From NCBI GenBank assembly GCA_023457495.1, contig JAEWLQ010000041.1, forward strand, positions 1 to 64,000: 64,000 nucleotides of DNA. Direction: 5' to 3'. Of the stretch, positions 1 to 9,586 are shown piece after piece; positions within the stretch are counted from its first letter, which is position 1, and each line of letters begins with the position of its first letter. The notes beneath the pieces are model-generated. The model was not told the DNA's origin. It searched no databases and saw only the letters and a program-made list of their open reading frames with translations. This DNA is from Pseudomonadota bacterium (GTDB lineage: Bacteria > Pseudomonadota > Gammaproteobacteria > Steroidobacterales > Steroidobacteraceae). The translations under genes and the position numbers were made by a program.

Positions 1-2
1 GG

Positions 3-575
3 GGGGGGGGGGGGGGCCCCCCCGCCACAGAGGTGAAGGGCTCCATGAAGCCCATCGAGGCCTCCGACGTCGGCGTGATGATGGCCTTCGCGAGCAAGGT
101 GATCGTGGTGCCCGGCTACGGCATGGCCGTCGCGCAGGCGCAGCACAAGGTCTGGGAGATGTGCCAGCTGCTGATCGATCGCGGCGTCAACGTGAAGTTC
201 GCGATCCACCCGGTCGCCGGACGCATGCCCGGTCACATGAACGTGCTGCTGGCCGAGGCCGGCGTGCCCTACGACCTGATCGCCGATCTCGACGAGATCA
301 ACGCGGAGTTCGAGACGGCGGATGTCGCGCTCATCATCGGCGCGAACGACGTGGTGAACCCCGTCGCGCGCACCGACAAGTCCTCGCCCATCTACGGCAT
401 GCCGATCCTCAACGCCGACAAGGCTAAGAACGTGATCGTCATCAAGCGCGGCCAGGGCGCGGGTTTCTCGGGCATCGAGAACGCCCTCTTCTTCCTCGAC
501 AACACGCGCATGTTGTATGGCGACGGGCAGAAAGCCGCGGCCGAGCTCGTCAATGCCATCAAGGCGGCGGGATAA
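3..575 (+). CDS. pntB: NAD(P) transhydrogenase subunit beta, C-terminal part (partial)
   Basis: This is the 3' part of the beta subunit of the proton-translocating NAD(P) transhydrogenase, which couples hydride transfer between NADH and NADP to proton movement. The visible part is the cytoplasmic NADP(H)-binding domain III. It shows the family signatures VPGYGMAVAQAQ, FAIHPVAGRMPGHMNVLLAEA, IGANDVVNP and GMPIL, closely matching E. coli PntB. The frame stays open to the window edge, so the membrane domain lies outside. A GTG at 33 is internal, not the start. The first codons are a run of 16 G followed by 7 C, read as Gly/Pro. Gly/Ala/Pro-rich linkers are normal between the membrane part and domain III, but so long a homopolymer is suspicious. 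Confidence 0.93.
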   Translation, partial: GGGGGPPATEVKGSMKPIEASDVGVMMAFASKVIVVPGYGMAVAQAQHKVWEMCQLLIDRGVNVKFAIHPVAGRMPGHMNVLLAEAGVPYDLIADLDEINAEFETADVALIIGANDVVNPVARTDKSSPIYGMPILNADKAKNVIVIKRGQGAGFSGIENALFFLDNTRMLYGDGQKAAAELVNAIKAAG

Positions 576-614
576 AAAACCGGCGGCGGTTCAACCGCCG
601 CCCTCCTTCCTCTC

Positions 615-1781
615 GTGCAATCTCCCGACTCGCGTGACGCACGCGGCGCCCTCACGCGTGTGACTCAATGGCTGCGCACCTTTCAACCGCTGCCCATGAA
701 GGTGGACTCGCGCGAGAAGCTGCGAATCCTTCTCGGCGCGCTGATCGGAATCGGCGTGACCGCGGTGCTGGGCCACCTGGTCGCCGGCGAGGCGTTGAAT
801 CCCTGGCTGATCGCGCCGATGGGCGCGAGCGCGGTGCTGGTGTTCGGAGTGCCTGCGAGCCCCATGGCGCAACCCTGGGCCGTGGTCGGTGGCAACACCG
901 TGTCGGCGCTCGTCGGCGTCGCCTGCGTGCACTGGATTCCCGACATCCACGTAGCCGCGGCGGTCGCGGTATCGGTGGCCATCGGCGCCATGTTCCTGCT
1001 CGGCTGCCTGCATCCGCCGGGCGGCGCCAGCGCGCTGCTCGCGGTGCTGACGCAAACCGCTGATCCGCACTTCGTCCTGTTCCCCGTCTTGTCGAACGCG
1101 ATCGCGCTGACGATGGCGGGCGTGCTCTACAACACCCTGACCGGTCGGCGCTATCCGCATGCGCTACCGCATCCGGCGGCGCCAGCGCCGACGATGCGAT
1201 TCACCCAGGCGGACCTGGACTCCGCGCTCGCCCGATTCAACCAGGTGCTCAACGTCAGCCGTGATGACCTCGAGCAATTGCTGAATTACGCCGAGGACGC
1301 CGCCTATGACCGCAGTCTCGGCGAGCTGCACTGCGCAGACATCATGTCGCGCGATCCCATCGCGGTGGAGTACGGCACGCCGCTGGAAGAGGCGTGGATC
1401 CTGATGCGGCAGCGACGGTTCAAGGCCCTGCCCGTGATCGACCGGGCGCGTCGCGTGATCGGCATCATCACCATCGCGGATTTCATGCGGCTCGCGAACC
1501 TCGACGACCGCTCGGGGATCGGGCAGCGGCTCCGCAATCTGATCACGAGCACCGGTGCGACACATTCCGACAAGCCGGAAGCCGTGGGCCAGATCATGTC
1601 GAAGCAGGTGCGGGTGGCCAGCGCGACGCACCGGGTGACCGAGCTGATCACGCTGTTCTCAACCGAAGGACACCATCACATCCCTGTCATCGACTCGAAC
1701 CAGAAGCTGGTGGGCATCATCACCCAGTCCGACCTGGTGCGCTCGTTGTACCGCGCGGTTAAAACGGTAGGTGCCGGGTGA
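615..1781 (+). CDS. HPP family membrane protein with a CBS domain pair
   Basis: An inner-membrane protein of 388 aa. The N-terminal half has about four hydrophobic segments and the family's LHPPGGASA signature near residue 135. The C-terminal half carries two CBS domains (roughly residues 235-290 and 325-380), which usually bind adenine nucleotides and gate the attached membrane domain. HPP proteins have been linked to nitrite or other small-ion transport in some organisms; the substrate here is unknown. The start is GTG, 40 bp after pntB; an in-frame ATG at 696 would remove a short basic leader. The stop codon lies inside the left arm of the large inverted repeat that follows. Confidence 0.85.
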   Translation: MQSPDSRDARGALTRVTQWLRTFQPLPMKVDSREKLRILLGALIGIGVTAVLGHLVAGEALNPWLIAPMGASAVLVFGVPASPMAQPWAVVGGNTVSALVGVACVHWIPDIHVAAAVAVSVAIGAMFLLGCLHPPGGASALLAVLTQTADPHFVLFPVLSNAIALTMAGVLYNTLTGRRYPHALPHPAAPAPTMRFTQADLDSALARFNQVLNVSRDDLEQLLNYAEDAAYDRSLGELHCADIMSRDPIAVEYGTPLEEAWILMRQRRFKALPVIDRARRVIGIITIADFMRLANLDDRSGIGQRLRNLITSTGATHSDKPEAVGQIMSKQVRVASATHRVTELITLFSTEGHHHIPVIDSNQKLVGIITQSDLVRSLYRAVKTVGAG

Positions 1782-1850
1782 GAAATCGCTGAGTTAGCGA
1801 GGCGCATTGGGACGCGCCGCTAACTCAGCGATTTCTCACCCGGCACCTAC
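1767..1850. repeat. 32-bp perfect inverted repeat with nested small stem
   Basis: The left arm (1767-1798) and right arm (1819-1850) are exact reverse complements over 32 bp, with a 20-bp centre holding a nested GGCGC/GCGCC stem. The arm contains GGTGCCGGGTGAGAAATCGC. It lies between two convergent genes and overlaps the upstream stop codon, so it may stop transcription from both sides, but there is no T tract. Twenty-nine bases of the arm recur at 58548-58576, so it is a dispersed repeat rather than only a local terminator. Confidence 0.9.
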
Positions 1851-1856
1851 CTCCGC

Positions 1857-2369
1857 TCAATGATCCCGGTGCTTCGAGAAGGACATCTTGTCCAGCACGC
1901 CGAGCAGCACGGCCGAAAGCACGAAGGCCATGTGCATGATGATGTACCACATGATCTTGTCGTTATCGATCGTCTCGACCTGCATGAACTTGCGCAGCAG
2001 GTGAATCGAGGAGATCGCGACGATGCTCGCGGCCACCTTGAGCTTCAACGTGCCCGCGTCGAGTTTGCCCAGCCAGCTGAGCGAATCGGTGCCCTTCGCG
2101 TCGATCGTCGAGACGAAATTCTCGTAGCCCGAGAACATCACCATCACGATCAGACTGCCCACGAGCACGATGTCGATCATCGCGAGCACCGTGAGCACGA
2201 GGTTCGCCTCGTCCAGGATGTGCGCCTCGGTCACCACGTGCCACGCTTCCTGGAAGAACTTGATACCGAGCGCGACCAGCGCCAGCGACAGTCCGAGGAA
2301 AATCGGCGCCAGCAGCCAGCGCGAGGCGAACAGTGACTTCTCGATGAGGTATTCGGCTTTGGACGCCAC
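1857..2369 (-). CDS. yqhA: YqhA family (UPF0114) inner-membrane protein
   Basis: A protein of 170 aa with three or four membrane segments, very similar to E. coli YqhA (164 aa). Shared blocks include FASRWLLAPIF, SLALVALGIKFFQE, VMFSGYENFVS, WLGKLDA and KVAASIVAISSIHLLR. The molecular function of the family is unknown. I prefer the GTG at 2369 because GGAG sits just upstream and the family's conserved N-terminus begins a few residues later. An upstream in-frame start at 2441 would add a basic 24-residue leader. It is divergent from the cupin gene and convergent with the HPP gene. Confidence 0.88.
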   Translation of the reverse strand: MASKAEYLIEKSLFASRWLLAPIFLGLSLALVALGIKFFQEAWHVVTEAHILDEANLVLTVLAMIDIVLVGSLIVMVMFSGYENFVSTIDAKGTDSLSWLGKLDAGTLKLKVAASIVAISSIHLLRKFMQVETIDNDKIMWYIIMHMAFVLSAVLLGVLDKMSFSKHRDH

Positions 2370-2458
2370 AGGCGAGCTCCGGTTTTTTTTACGAGGCGCT
2401 CTTATTGTAGCCGCAGAAAGCGGCTTGGTAGGCTGCGGCAAACCTCAGGAGACTGCAC

Positions 2459-2938
2459 ATGATCACTCGCCGGGAACTCGCCGCCGCAGCCATCGCCGCA
2501 ACCGTCACGCTCGCCTGTGTCTCGATGGCGGACGAGAAGCGACCGCTGCTCGACTCCACGGCCTGGAAGTGGGAGGACATGGCGGTCAAGAAAACCGACG
2601 TCGGCGAGCTGCGCTCGCTGGTGCGCGAGCCGACGCGCACGCTCGATGAGCTCGAGATGCACATCACGACGTTGAACCCGAACACGACTTCGCACCCGCC
2701 CCACACGCACCCGAACGAGGAGATCGTCATCGTGCGCGAGGGCACGCTGCAAGCGCACGTCAACGGCAAGGAAGTCGTGGTAGGGCCGGGCAGCATCCTG
2801 TTCTACGCGTCGATGCAACCGCATGGCGTGAAGAACATCGGCGACAAACCCGCCACCTACTTCGTGATCAACTGGAAGAGCCCGGGCTCCACGACGAAAC
2901 AGATTCCGAAGCCGCCGACGGGGCCCTCGGCCCAATAG
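2459..2938 (+). CDS. secreted cupin-domain protein
   Basis: A 159-aa single-domain cupin with an N-terminal export signal containing an Arg-Arg pair (MITRRELAAAAIAA), so Tat or Sec export is plausible. The first cupin motif is visible as HPPHTHPNEEIV near residues 80-91, giving two His and a Glu as metal ligands. The second motif supplies a further His at QPHGVKN. The barrel strands between them (VREGTLQAHVNGKEVVVGPG) are typical. The enzymatic role, if any, cannot be told from sequence. A Shine-Dalgarno-like CAGGAGA precedes the ATG. It ends back to back with the convergent DUF3106 gene, with no intergenic base. Confidence 0.8.
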   Translation: MITRRELAAAAIAATVTLACVSMADEKRPLLDSTAWKWEDMAVKKTDVGELRSLVREPTRTLDELEMHITTLNPNTTSHPPHTHPNEEIVIVREGTLQAHVNGKEVVVGPGSILFYASMQPHGVKNIGDKPATYFVINWKSPGSTTKQIPKPPTGPSAQ

Positions 2939-3493
2939 TTAGGGCTGCGGACGCTGCTGCTCGCGCCGCTCGCGCTTCTGCCGACGGCGCTCGAGCCACT
3001 TCTGGCGCTCTTCGGGAGTCGCGTTCTCCCAGCGCTCGCGCAGTTTCTGGCGCTGCTCCGGCGTGAGCTCCTTCACCCGGTGGTATCCCTCGCGCACGCG
3101 TTGCTGCTGCTCCGGCGTGAGGTCACGGTATTCGTGCCAGCGCCGGCGGGCCGCCTCGCGTTGCTCGGGCGTGAGCTCGCGCCAGCGTTTGAAGCGCGCC
3201 TGCGCCCGTTCGCGCTGCTCGGGCGTCATCGACAACCAGCGCCGGCTGCCGCGCAGCAGGTGCTGCTGCTGCTCGGGCGCCAGCGTGCTCCAGCGGTCGG
3301 CGTAGCGGCCCAGGACCTTCTGTTCCTCGGCACTGAGGCTCGACCAGGCGATCGCGGCGGGCGCATTCGCCGCGGCGGCACCCTCGTGCGCCTGCGCGCG
3401 TGCCCGGGGCGCGAGCGCCCCCTGCAATCCCACCGCGCAGAGCGCGACCAATACGGCGCGGCGCGTGAGCATGAGGTTGCGCGGCTTGCTCAT
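2939..3493 (-). CDS. DUF3106 protein, signal peptide plus LTPEQR repeats
   Basis: Last gene of the sigma-factor operon. A 184-aa exported protein: a basic, hydrophobic leader (about residues 1-34), a short Ala-rich linker, then about six or seven repeats of roughly 18-19 residues. Each repeat carries an L-[TSA]-PEQR/Q core followed by Trp or Tyr (SMTPEQR, ELTPEQR, DLTPEQQ, ELTPEQR, NATPEER). This is the DUF3106 pattern. The tail is very rich in Arg and Lys. The ATG overlaps the stop of the upstream small gene as ATGA, implying translational coupling. Similar genes commonly sit next to an ECF sigma gene and DUF3619. Function unknown; an envelope or periplasmic sensor role is inference from position. 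Confidence 0.8.
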   Translation of the reverse strand: MSKPRNLMLTRRAVLVALCAVGLQGALAPRARAQAHEGAAAANAPAAIAWSSLSAEEQKVLGRYADRWSTLAPEQQQHLLRGSRRWLSMTPEQRERAQARFKRWRELTPEQREAARRRWHEYRDLTPEQQQRVREGYHRVKELTPEQRQKLRERWENATPEERQKWLERRRQKRERREQQRPQP

Positions 3494-3669
3494 TCGCCTT
3501 CCTTCGCGGGCGGCCGCGGTCTGCGGGAGGCATCGCGGAGCCGCTCGATATCCGACCTCGCGAGAAAGTCCGAGAAATCGTCGTCCTGCGATTCGTCGTT
3601 GACCTCGTCGATGCCGCCGAGGAACTCGAGCAGATCGTCCTCCGTGTCGGTCTTCTTCGGATCGCTCAT
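3490..3669 (-). CDS. small acidic protein of unknown function
   Basis: A 59-aa protein between DUF3619 and DUF3106, joined to both by ATGA overlaps. It is strongly acidic in its first two thirds (DTEDDLLEFLGGIDEV, then DESQDDDFSDFL) and turns basic at the end. It has no signal peptide or membrane segment, so it is probably cytoplasmic. I do not recognise a family. The tight coupling on both sides and the codon usage argue that it is real. A longer version from 3693 is possible, but the ATG at 3669 makes the overlap with the gene before it. It could be a cytoplasmic partner of the sigma factor or of DUF3619. Confidence 0.7.
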   Translation of the reverse strand: MSDPKKTDTEDDLLEFLGGIDEVNDESQDDDFSDFLARSDIERLRDASRRPRPPAKEGE

Positions 3670-4031
3670 GTTTCCATTTCGCCCGCGGCCCATTCGTAGA
3701 ATTCCAGATCCGCGTTGTCCGCGGCGAAATCCGGCGCTTCGACGTCGGCCAGCAGTTCCACGTCATCGACCGCATTGGTGCTTTGCGCGACGGGCAGCGA
3801 ATCGGCGCCCCTGGGCCCCGACCAGATCAGCACCGCCAGTACCGCGACCGCCGCGGCCGCACCGGTGGGAAGGTACGTGCGCCATCCGGCCCAACGCCGC
3901 GGCCGTTCGAGCTGGCCGAGGGCGGCGTGTCGGGCCTGCGTGAGGCGCGAGCGCGTGCGGCCGTCGAGGCGCGCGACGCTCTCCTCGAGGACTTCCTGCG
4001 TACGTTTTTCGAACGGTGTGCGGTCGCTCAT
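3666..4031 (-). CDS. DUF3619 protein, single-pass membrane protein
   Basis: A 121-aa protein. Residues 1-45 form a basic, helical cytoplasmic part (FEKRTQEVLEESVARLDGRTRSRL). One membrane segment follows near residues 50-70 (GAAAAVAVLAVLIW), then an acidic outer part. This layout is that of DUF3619, which occurs beside ECF sigma factors and may act as an anti-sigma-like protein; that role is inferred from context. The start at 4031 has GAAGG a few bases upstream and lies 10 bases after the sigma stop. An upstream ATG at 4055 would overlap the sigma gene. Confidence 0.75.
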   Translation of the reverse strand: MSDRTPFEKRTQEVLEESVARLDGRTRSRLTQARHAALGQLERPRRWAGWRTYLPTGAAAAVAVLAVLIWSGPRGADSLPVAQSTNAVDDVELLADVEAPDFAADNADLEFYEWAAGEMET

Positions 4032-4041
4032 GCCATTGCCT

Positions 4042-4578
4042 TCAGAATACGTCACCGAGCCGCGCGCGCAGCGTCGTCAGCGCGCGAAAATAGTGGGTCT
4101 TCACGCTGCCTTCGGAGCAGCCCATCGCGCTCGCGGTTTCGCTCACATCGAGTCCTTCGAAATTGCGCAGCAGGAAGGCCTCCTGCTGGCGCGGCGGCAA
4201 CTCCGCCAGCGCCTGCTCGAGCACGCCGATCGCCTCGTCGAGCTCGAGACGTCGCGCCGGAGTCGCCTCGGGGCTGGGCGCGGCCGCGATCGGATCGAAC
4301 TCTTCGTCGTCCTCCGCATCGCGCACCGGAAGCCACGCCATGATCCTTCCGCGCACCGTGCGGCGCCGCTGCATGTCGCGTATCCGGTTCGAAAGGATCC
4401 GGTAGAACAATGGCCGCCACTCCGCTTCGGGCCGCGACGAATAGGACTGCACGAGTTTCATCATGGCGTCCTGCACCGCGTCGAGCGCGTCGTCCTCGTT
4501 GCGCAATGCGAGCTGCGCGATCTTGAATCCGCGCTTCTCGACGCTGGTCAGAAACTGATCGAGAGCGCGACTCGTCAT
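4042..4578 (-). CDS. ECF-type RNA polymerase sigma factor
   Basis: A 178-aa sigma-70 family factor of the ECF type. Region 2 is visible (AVQDAMMKLVQ, FYRILSNRIRDMQRRR). Region 4 has the helix-turn-helix LPPRQQEAFLLRNFEGLDVSETASAMGCSEGSVKTH. An acidic linker separates the two. It heads an operon with DUF3619, a small acidic protein and DUF3106. The start at 4578 is chosen because GAGGC lies upstream and the protein then begins at the usual distance from region 2; a longer frame from 4656 adds residues with no family similarity. Its regulon and signal are unknown. Confidence 0.9.
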   Translation of the reverse strand: MTSRALDQFLTSVEKRGFKIAQLALRNEDDALDAVQDAMMKLVQSYSSRPEAEWRPLFYRILSNRIRDMQRRRTVRGRIMAWLPVRDAEDDEEFDPIAAAPSPEATPARRLELDEAIGVLEQALAELPPRQQEAFLLRNFEGLDVSETASAMGCSEGSVKTHYFRALTTLRARLGDVF

Positions 4579-4940
4579 CAAGCCTCGGATGCTGCTCCGC
4601 CCGCCCGCAAAAACGGGCGTGTTATAAACGCCGGCGAGCGTAACAAAGGCGGTCATGCGCGGTGTAACGCGGCAACGAGCGGATGGTTGACCCGATCGCC
4701 TGACCGCGAATCAGGAACTTACGAACAATCCCGCAGATCGCGCGTCACGTTTCTTCAATCCCGCGAATATCCGATGCGTCGACTTCCGTATGTGCTTGTT
4801 TTCTTTGGATACGCGCGCATGTGCTCACGATTCGACCAGTCAAACGAGAAACTGCAGAAACACAGCGTTTTTGTAACTTTTATTACGCGCGATCCACAGA
4901 CTTATCCACACGCATTGTGGACAACCTCGAACGTGACAAC
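4579..4940. other. intergenic region between the divergent sigma operon and priA
   Basis: About 360 bases without a gene. The half next to the sigma gene contains a small hairpin (GCCCGC...GCGGGC type) and must hold the sigma operon promoter. The half next to priA is clearly more AT-rich than its surroundings around 4850-4890 and carries the DnaA-box-like cluster described separately. I see no RNA gene and no small open frame with a ribosome-binding site. Confidence 0.6.
4890..4924. promoter_or_regulatory. cluster of DnaA-box-like sites upstream of priA
   Basis: TTATCCACA at 4902-4910 is a perfect match to the E. coli DnaA box. CGATCCACA just before it has two mismatches. TGTGGACAA at 4916-4924 is the same box in reverse with one mismatch. 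All three fall in 35 bases, next to an AT-rich stretch and directly before the priA start. This could be DnaA control of priA or a DnaA titration site. An origin is less likely, because dnaA, dnaN and gidA are not nearby. Confidence 0.6.
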
Positions 4941-7148
<2,208 letters not shown>

Positions 7149-7171
7149 GCGGCCGGTGCCGGGCCCGCAAG

Positions 7172-7209
7172 ATCCGGGATGAGGCGGCGAGTCCGCCCCA
7201 TCCCGGGAT
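7172..7209. terminator. stem-loop between convergent priA and EF-hand gene
   Basis: An imperfect 15-16 bp stem (ATCCGGGATG-A-GGCGG paired with CCGCC-C-CATCCCGGGAT, one mismatch and one bulged G) around a five-base loop. It lies between two convergent genes and can serve both as a terminator, though no clear T tract follows. Confidence 0.6.
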
Positions 7210-7233
7210 TCACGTGCCAGGTGTCGACCTCGA

Positions 7234-7689
7234 TCAGCCCTGGGGCTTGGCGCGATGGGCCCCGCGCCGCAGCTCATCCTTGCTGAGCTGGCCGTCCTTG
7301 TTCTTGTCGATGTCGTTGAAGCGCTCGGCCATGCGGGGCATCTTGGCCTGCACCTCGTCGAGCGAGAGCTGGCCATCCTTGTTGATGTCCGCCGCCTTGA
7401 AGTGTTCGTCCATCTTCGAGCGCATGCCGGCGCGGCGATCTTCGCGTGCCTTGGCCATCTCTTCCTTGGTCACGAAGCCGTCCTTGTCCGCGTCGATCTT
7501 GTCGAACCACTTGCCGGAGCGCTCGGCGCCCGCGGTGGTTGCCTCCTCGCGCGAGATACGGCCATCGCCGTCCTTGTCGGCGCGCATTTCGTGGCGCGGC
7601 GCGTCCCCGCGCGGCGCATCGGCCGCGACGGCGGCACCGGCCAGCAGGGCGGCAATGGCGGTCGCGGTGGCAATGATCGGGGTCTTCAT
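7234..7689 (-). CDS. exported EF-hand calcium-binding protein
   Basis: A 151-aa protein with a clear signal peptide (about residues 1-23, MKTPIIATATAIAALLAGAA ending in AADA). It has four EF-hand loops: DKDGDGRISREE, DADKDGFVTKEE, DINKDGQLSLDE and DKNKDGQLSKDE. All keep Asp at positions 1, 3 and 5, Gly at 6 and Glu at 12, so calcium binding is expected. The arrangement of two pairs of hands is calmodulin-like, but the location is periplasmic or extracellular. A perfect AAGGAG precedes the ATG. It is divergent from argS. The role (calcium buffering, sensing or surface structure) cannot be told. Confidence 0.88.
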   Translation of the reverse strand: MKTPIIATATAIAALLAGAAVAADAPRGDAPRHEMRADKDGDGRISREEATTAGAERSGKWFDKIDADKDGFVTKEEMAKAREDRRAGMRSKMDEHFKAADINKDGQLSLDEVQAKMPRMAERFNDIDKNKDGQLSKDELRRGAHRAKPQG

Positions 7690-7812
7690 TCGGGAATCTC
7701 CTTTGGAAAATGAGGCCTGTACCGGGATCAACGCGGCGGAGGGCATTCGGTTTACCGGGGCGGTCCGGTAGACTCGCGCCGTTTTCAGCGAGTTCCAGAC
7801 AGGTTCCCCCCC

Positions 7813-9570
7813 GTGAAATCCGAGCTTGAGCGCCTGTTGCAAGAGGCGTTGCGATCACTTGTTCCCGCCGTTTTGTCCGAGCCGGTCGATCCGGCGCAGG
7901 TCGTGGTCGAACGCGCGCGCGACGAGAAGCACGGCGACTTCGCCAGCAACATCGCGATGCGGCTCGCCAAATCGGCGCGCAAGAATCCGCGCGAGCTCGC
8001 GCAGGCCATCATCGCGGCGCTGCCGAAGAGCGCGCTCGTGTCGAGCGCCGAGCTCGCCGGCGCGGGATTCATCAACTTCAGGCTCGCCAAGGATGCGTGG
8101 GTCGCGGAAGTGCGCAACGTCGTCGAGCAGCGCGACGCCTACGGCCGCGGCAACGTCGGCGCGGGCCGCAAGGTCATGGTGGAATTCGTCTCGGCGAACC
8201 CCACCGGGCCGATGCACGTCGGCCACGGTCGTCAGGCGGCAGTCGGCGCAACGCTGAGCAACCTGCTCGCGGCGGCCGGCTTCGACGTTTACCGCGAGTA
8301 CTACATCAACGACGCGGGTCGGCAGATCGACATCCTCGCGGTCAGCGTCTACCTGCGTTACCTCGAGTTGTGCGGCGAGCCGGTGACCTTCCCGTCGAAC
8401 GGATACAAGGCCGATTACATCCTGCCCGTGGCGCAGGCGTTGCGCGCAAAGCGCGGCGACGCGTTGCAGCGGCCCGGCGCCGATGTCATGCGCGACGTGC
8501 CACCCGACGCCCCGGCCGGCGACAAGGACAAACACATCGATGGACTCATCGGCAATTCGCGCCGCCTGCTGGGCGCCGCGGAGTTCGATTCCATCGTACT
8601 GTTCGGCCGCGACGCTATGCTGGCCGACATCCGCAATGATCTCGACGAATTCCGCGTGCACTTCGACCGCTGGTTCTCCGAGCGCGAGCTCAACCAGTCC
8701 GGCGCCGTGGATCGCGCCATCGAGGTGCTGCGCACATCCGGGCACATGTACATCAAGGATGGCGCGGAGTGGTTCAAGAGCACGGATTACGGCGACGACG
8801 AGGATCGCGTGGTCATCCGCGCCAACGGCGAGAAGACTTATTTCGCGAGCGACATCGCCTATCACTTCGACAAGCGCCAGCGCGGCCATGACCTGCTCAT
8901 CGATGTCTGGGGCGCGGATCACCACGGCTACGTGACGCGCGTGCGCGGCGCGTTGCAGGCGCTGGGCGCGCCCGGCGATTGCTTCGAAGTCACGCTGTTG
9001 CAGCTCGTGAGCCTGTTCCGCGGCGGCGAGAAGCTCTCCATGGGCAAGCGCGAAGGCAACTTCGTCACGCTGCGCGACCTGCGCAACGAGGTGGGCAACG
9101 ACGCGGCGCGCTTCTTCTATCTCATGCGCAGCCACGACCAGGCTCTGGATTTCGACCTGGAGCTGGCCAAGTCGCGCAGCAACGAGAACCCGGTGTACTA
9201 CGTGCAATACGCGCACGCCCGCGTGGTCTCGGTGATGAAGGAGCTGGCCGCCCGGGGCTACGCCTACGACGAGGCCGCGGGCCTTGCCGCGCTGGCGCGC
9301 CTCGACAATACGCACGAGGCCGCGGTGATCACCGCGCTGTCGAAGTATCCCGAGACGATCGCCGCCGCGGCGGTCAACCGCGCGCCGCACGCGCTCGTGC
9401 ACTACCTGCGCGAGCTTGCGAACACGCTGCACACCTATTACAACGCGGAGAAGTGGATTGTCGAGGAAGCGCCCTTGCGTAACGCTCGTCTGACCCTGGT
9501 GCTCGCGGTTCAACAGGTCATCCGCAACGGACTCGGAATCCTCGGCGTGTCCGCGCCCGAGTCGATGTAA
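7813..9570 (+). CDS. argS: arginyl-tRNA synthetase
   Basis: Class I aminoacyl-tRNA synthetase charging tRNA-Arg. The protein has 585 aa, as is usual. It has the HIGH-type signature in SANPTGPMHVGHGR (about residue 130) and a KMSKS-like loop, KLSMGKREGNFVTLRDL. The C-terminal DALR-type anticodon-binding domain is present (ENPVYYVQYAHAR, then ALVHYLRELANTLHTYYN). The start is GTG; no in-frame ATG is nearby, and homologues begin at this point. It is followed at 16 bp by the SPOR gene, a common arrangement in gammaproteobacteria. Confidence 0.96.
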   Translation: MKSELERLLQEALRSLVPAVLSEPVDPAQVVVERARDEKHGDFASNIAMRLAKSARKNPRELAQAIIAALPKSALVSSAELAGAGFINFRLAKDAWVAEVRNVVEQRDAYGRGNVGAGRKVMVEFVSANPTGPMHVGHGRQAAVGATLSNLLAAAGFDVYREYYINDAGRQIDILAVSVYLRYLELCGEPVTFPSNGYKADYILPVAQALRAKRGDALQRPGADVMRDVPPDAPAGDKDKHIDGLIGNSRRLLGAAEFDSIVLFGRDAMLADIRNDLDEFRVHFDRWFSERELNQSGAVDRAIEVLRTSGHMYIKDGAEWFKSTDYGDDEDRVVIRANGEKTYFASDIAYHFDKRQRGHDLLIDVWGADHHGYVTRVRGALQALGAPGDCFEVTLLQLVSLFRGGEKLSMGKREGNFVTLRDLRNEVGNDAARFFYLMRSHDQALDFDLELAKSRSNENPVYYVQYAHARVVSVMKELAARGYAYDEAAGLAALARLDNTHEAAVITALSKYPETIAAAAVNRAPHALVHYLRELANTLHTYYNAEKWIVEEAPLRNARLTLVLAVQQVIRNGLGILGVSAPESM

Positions 9571-9586
9571 GGACCGAGGACTCACC

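Noticed and set aside
4714..4720. GGAACTT, an ECF-type -35 element
   Set aside because: It points toward priA rather than the sigma operon, and no matching -10 lies at the right distance.
4890..4924. Chromosome origin
   Set aside because: Only three box-like sites and no origin-linked genes such as dnaA, dnaN, gidA or rpmH nearby; regulation of priA is a simpler reading.
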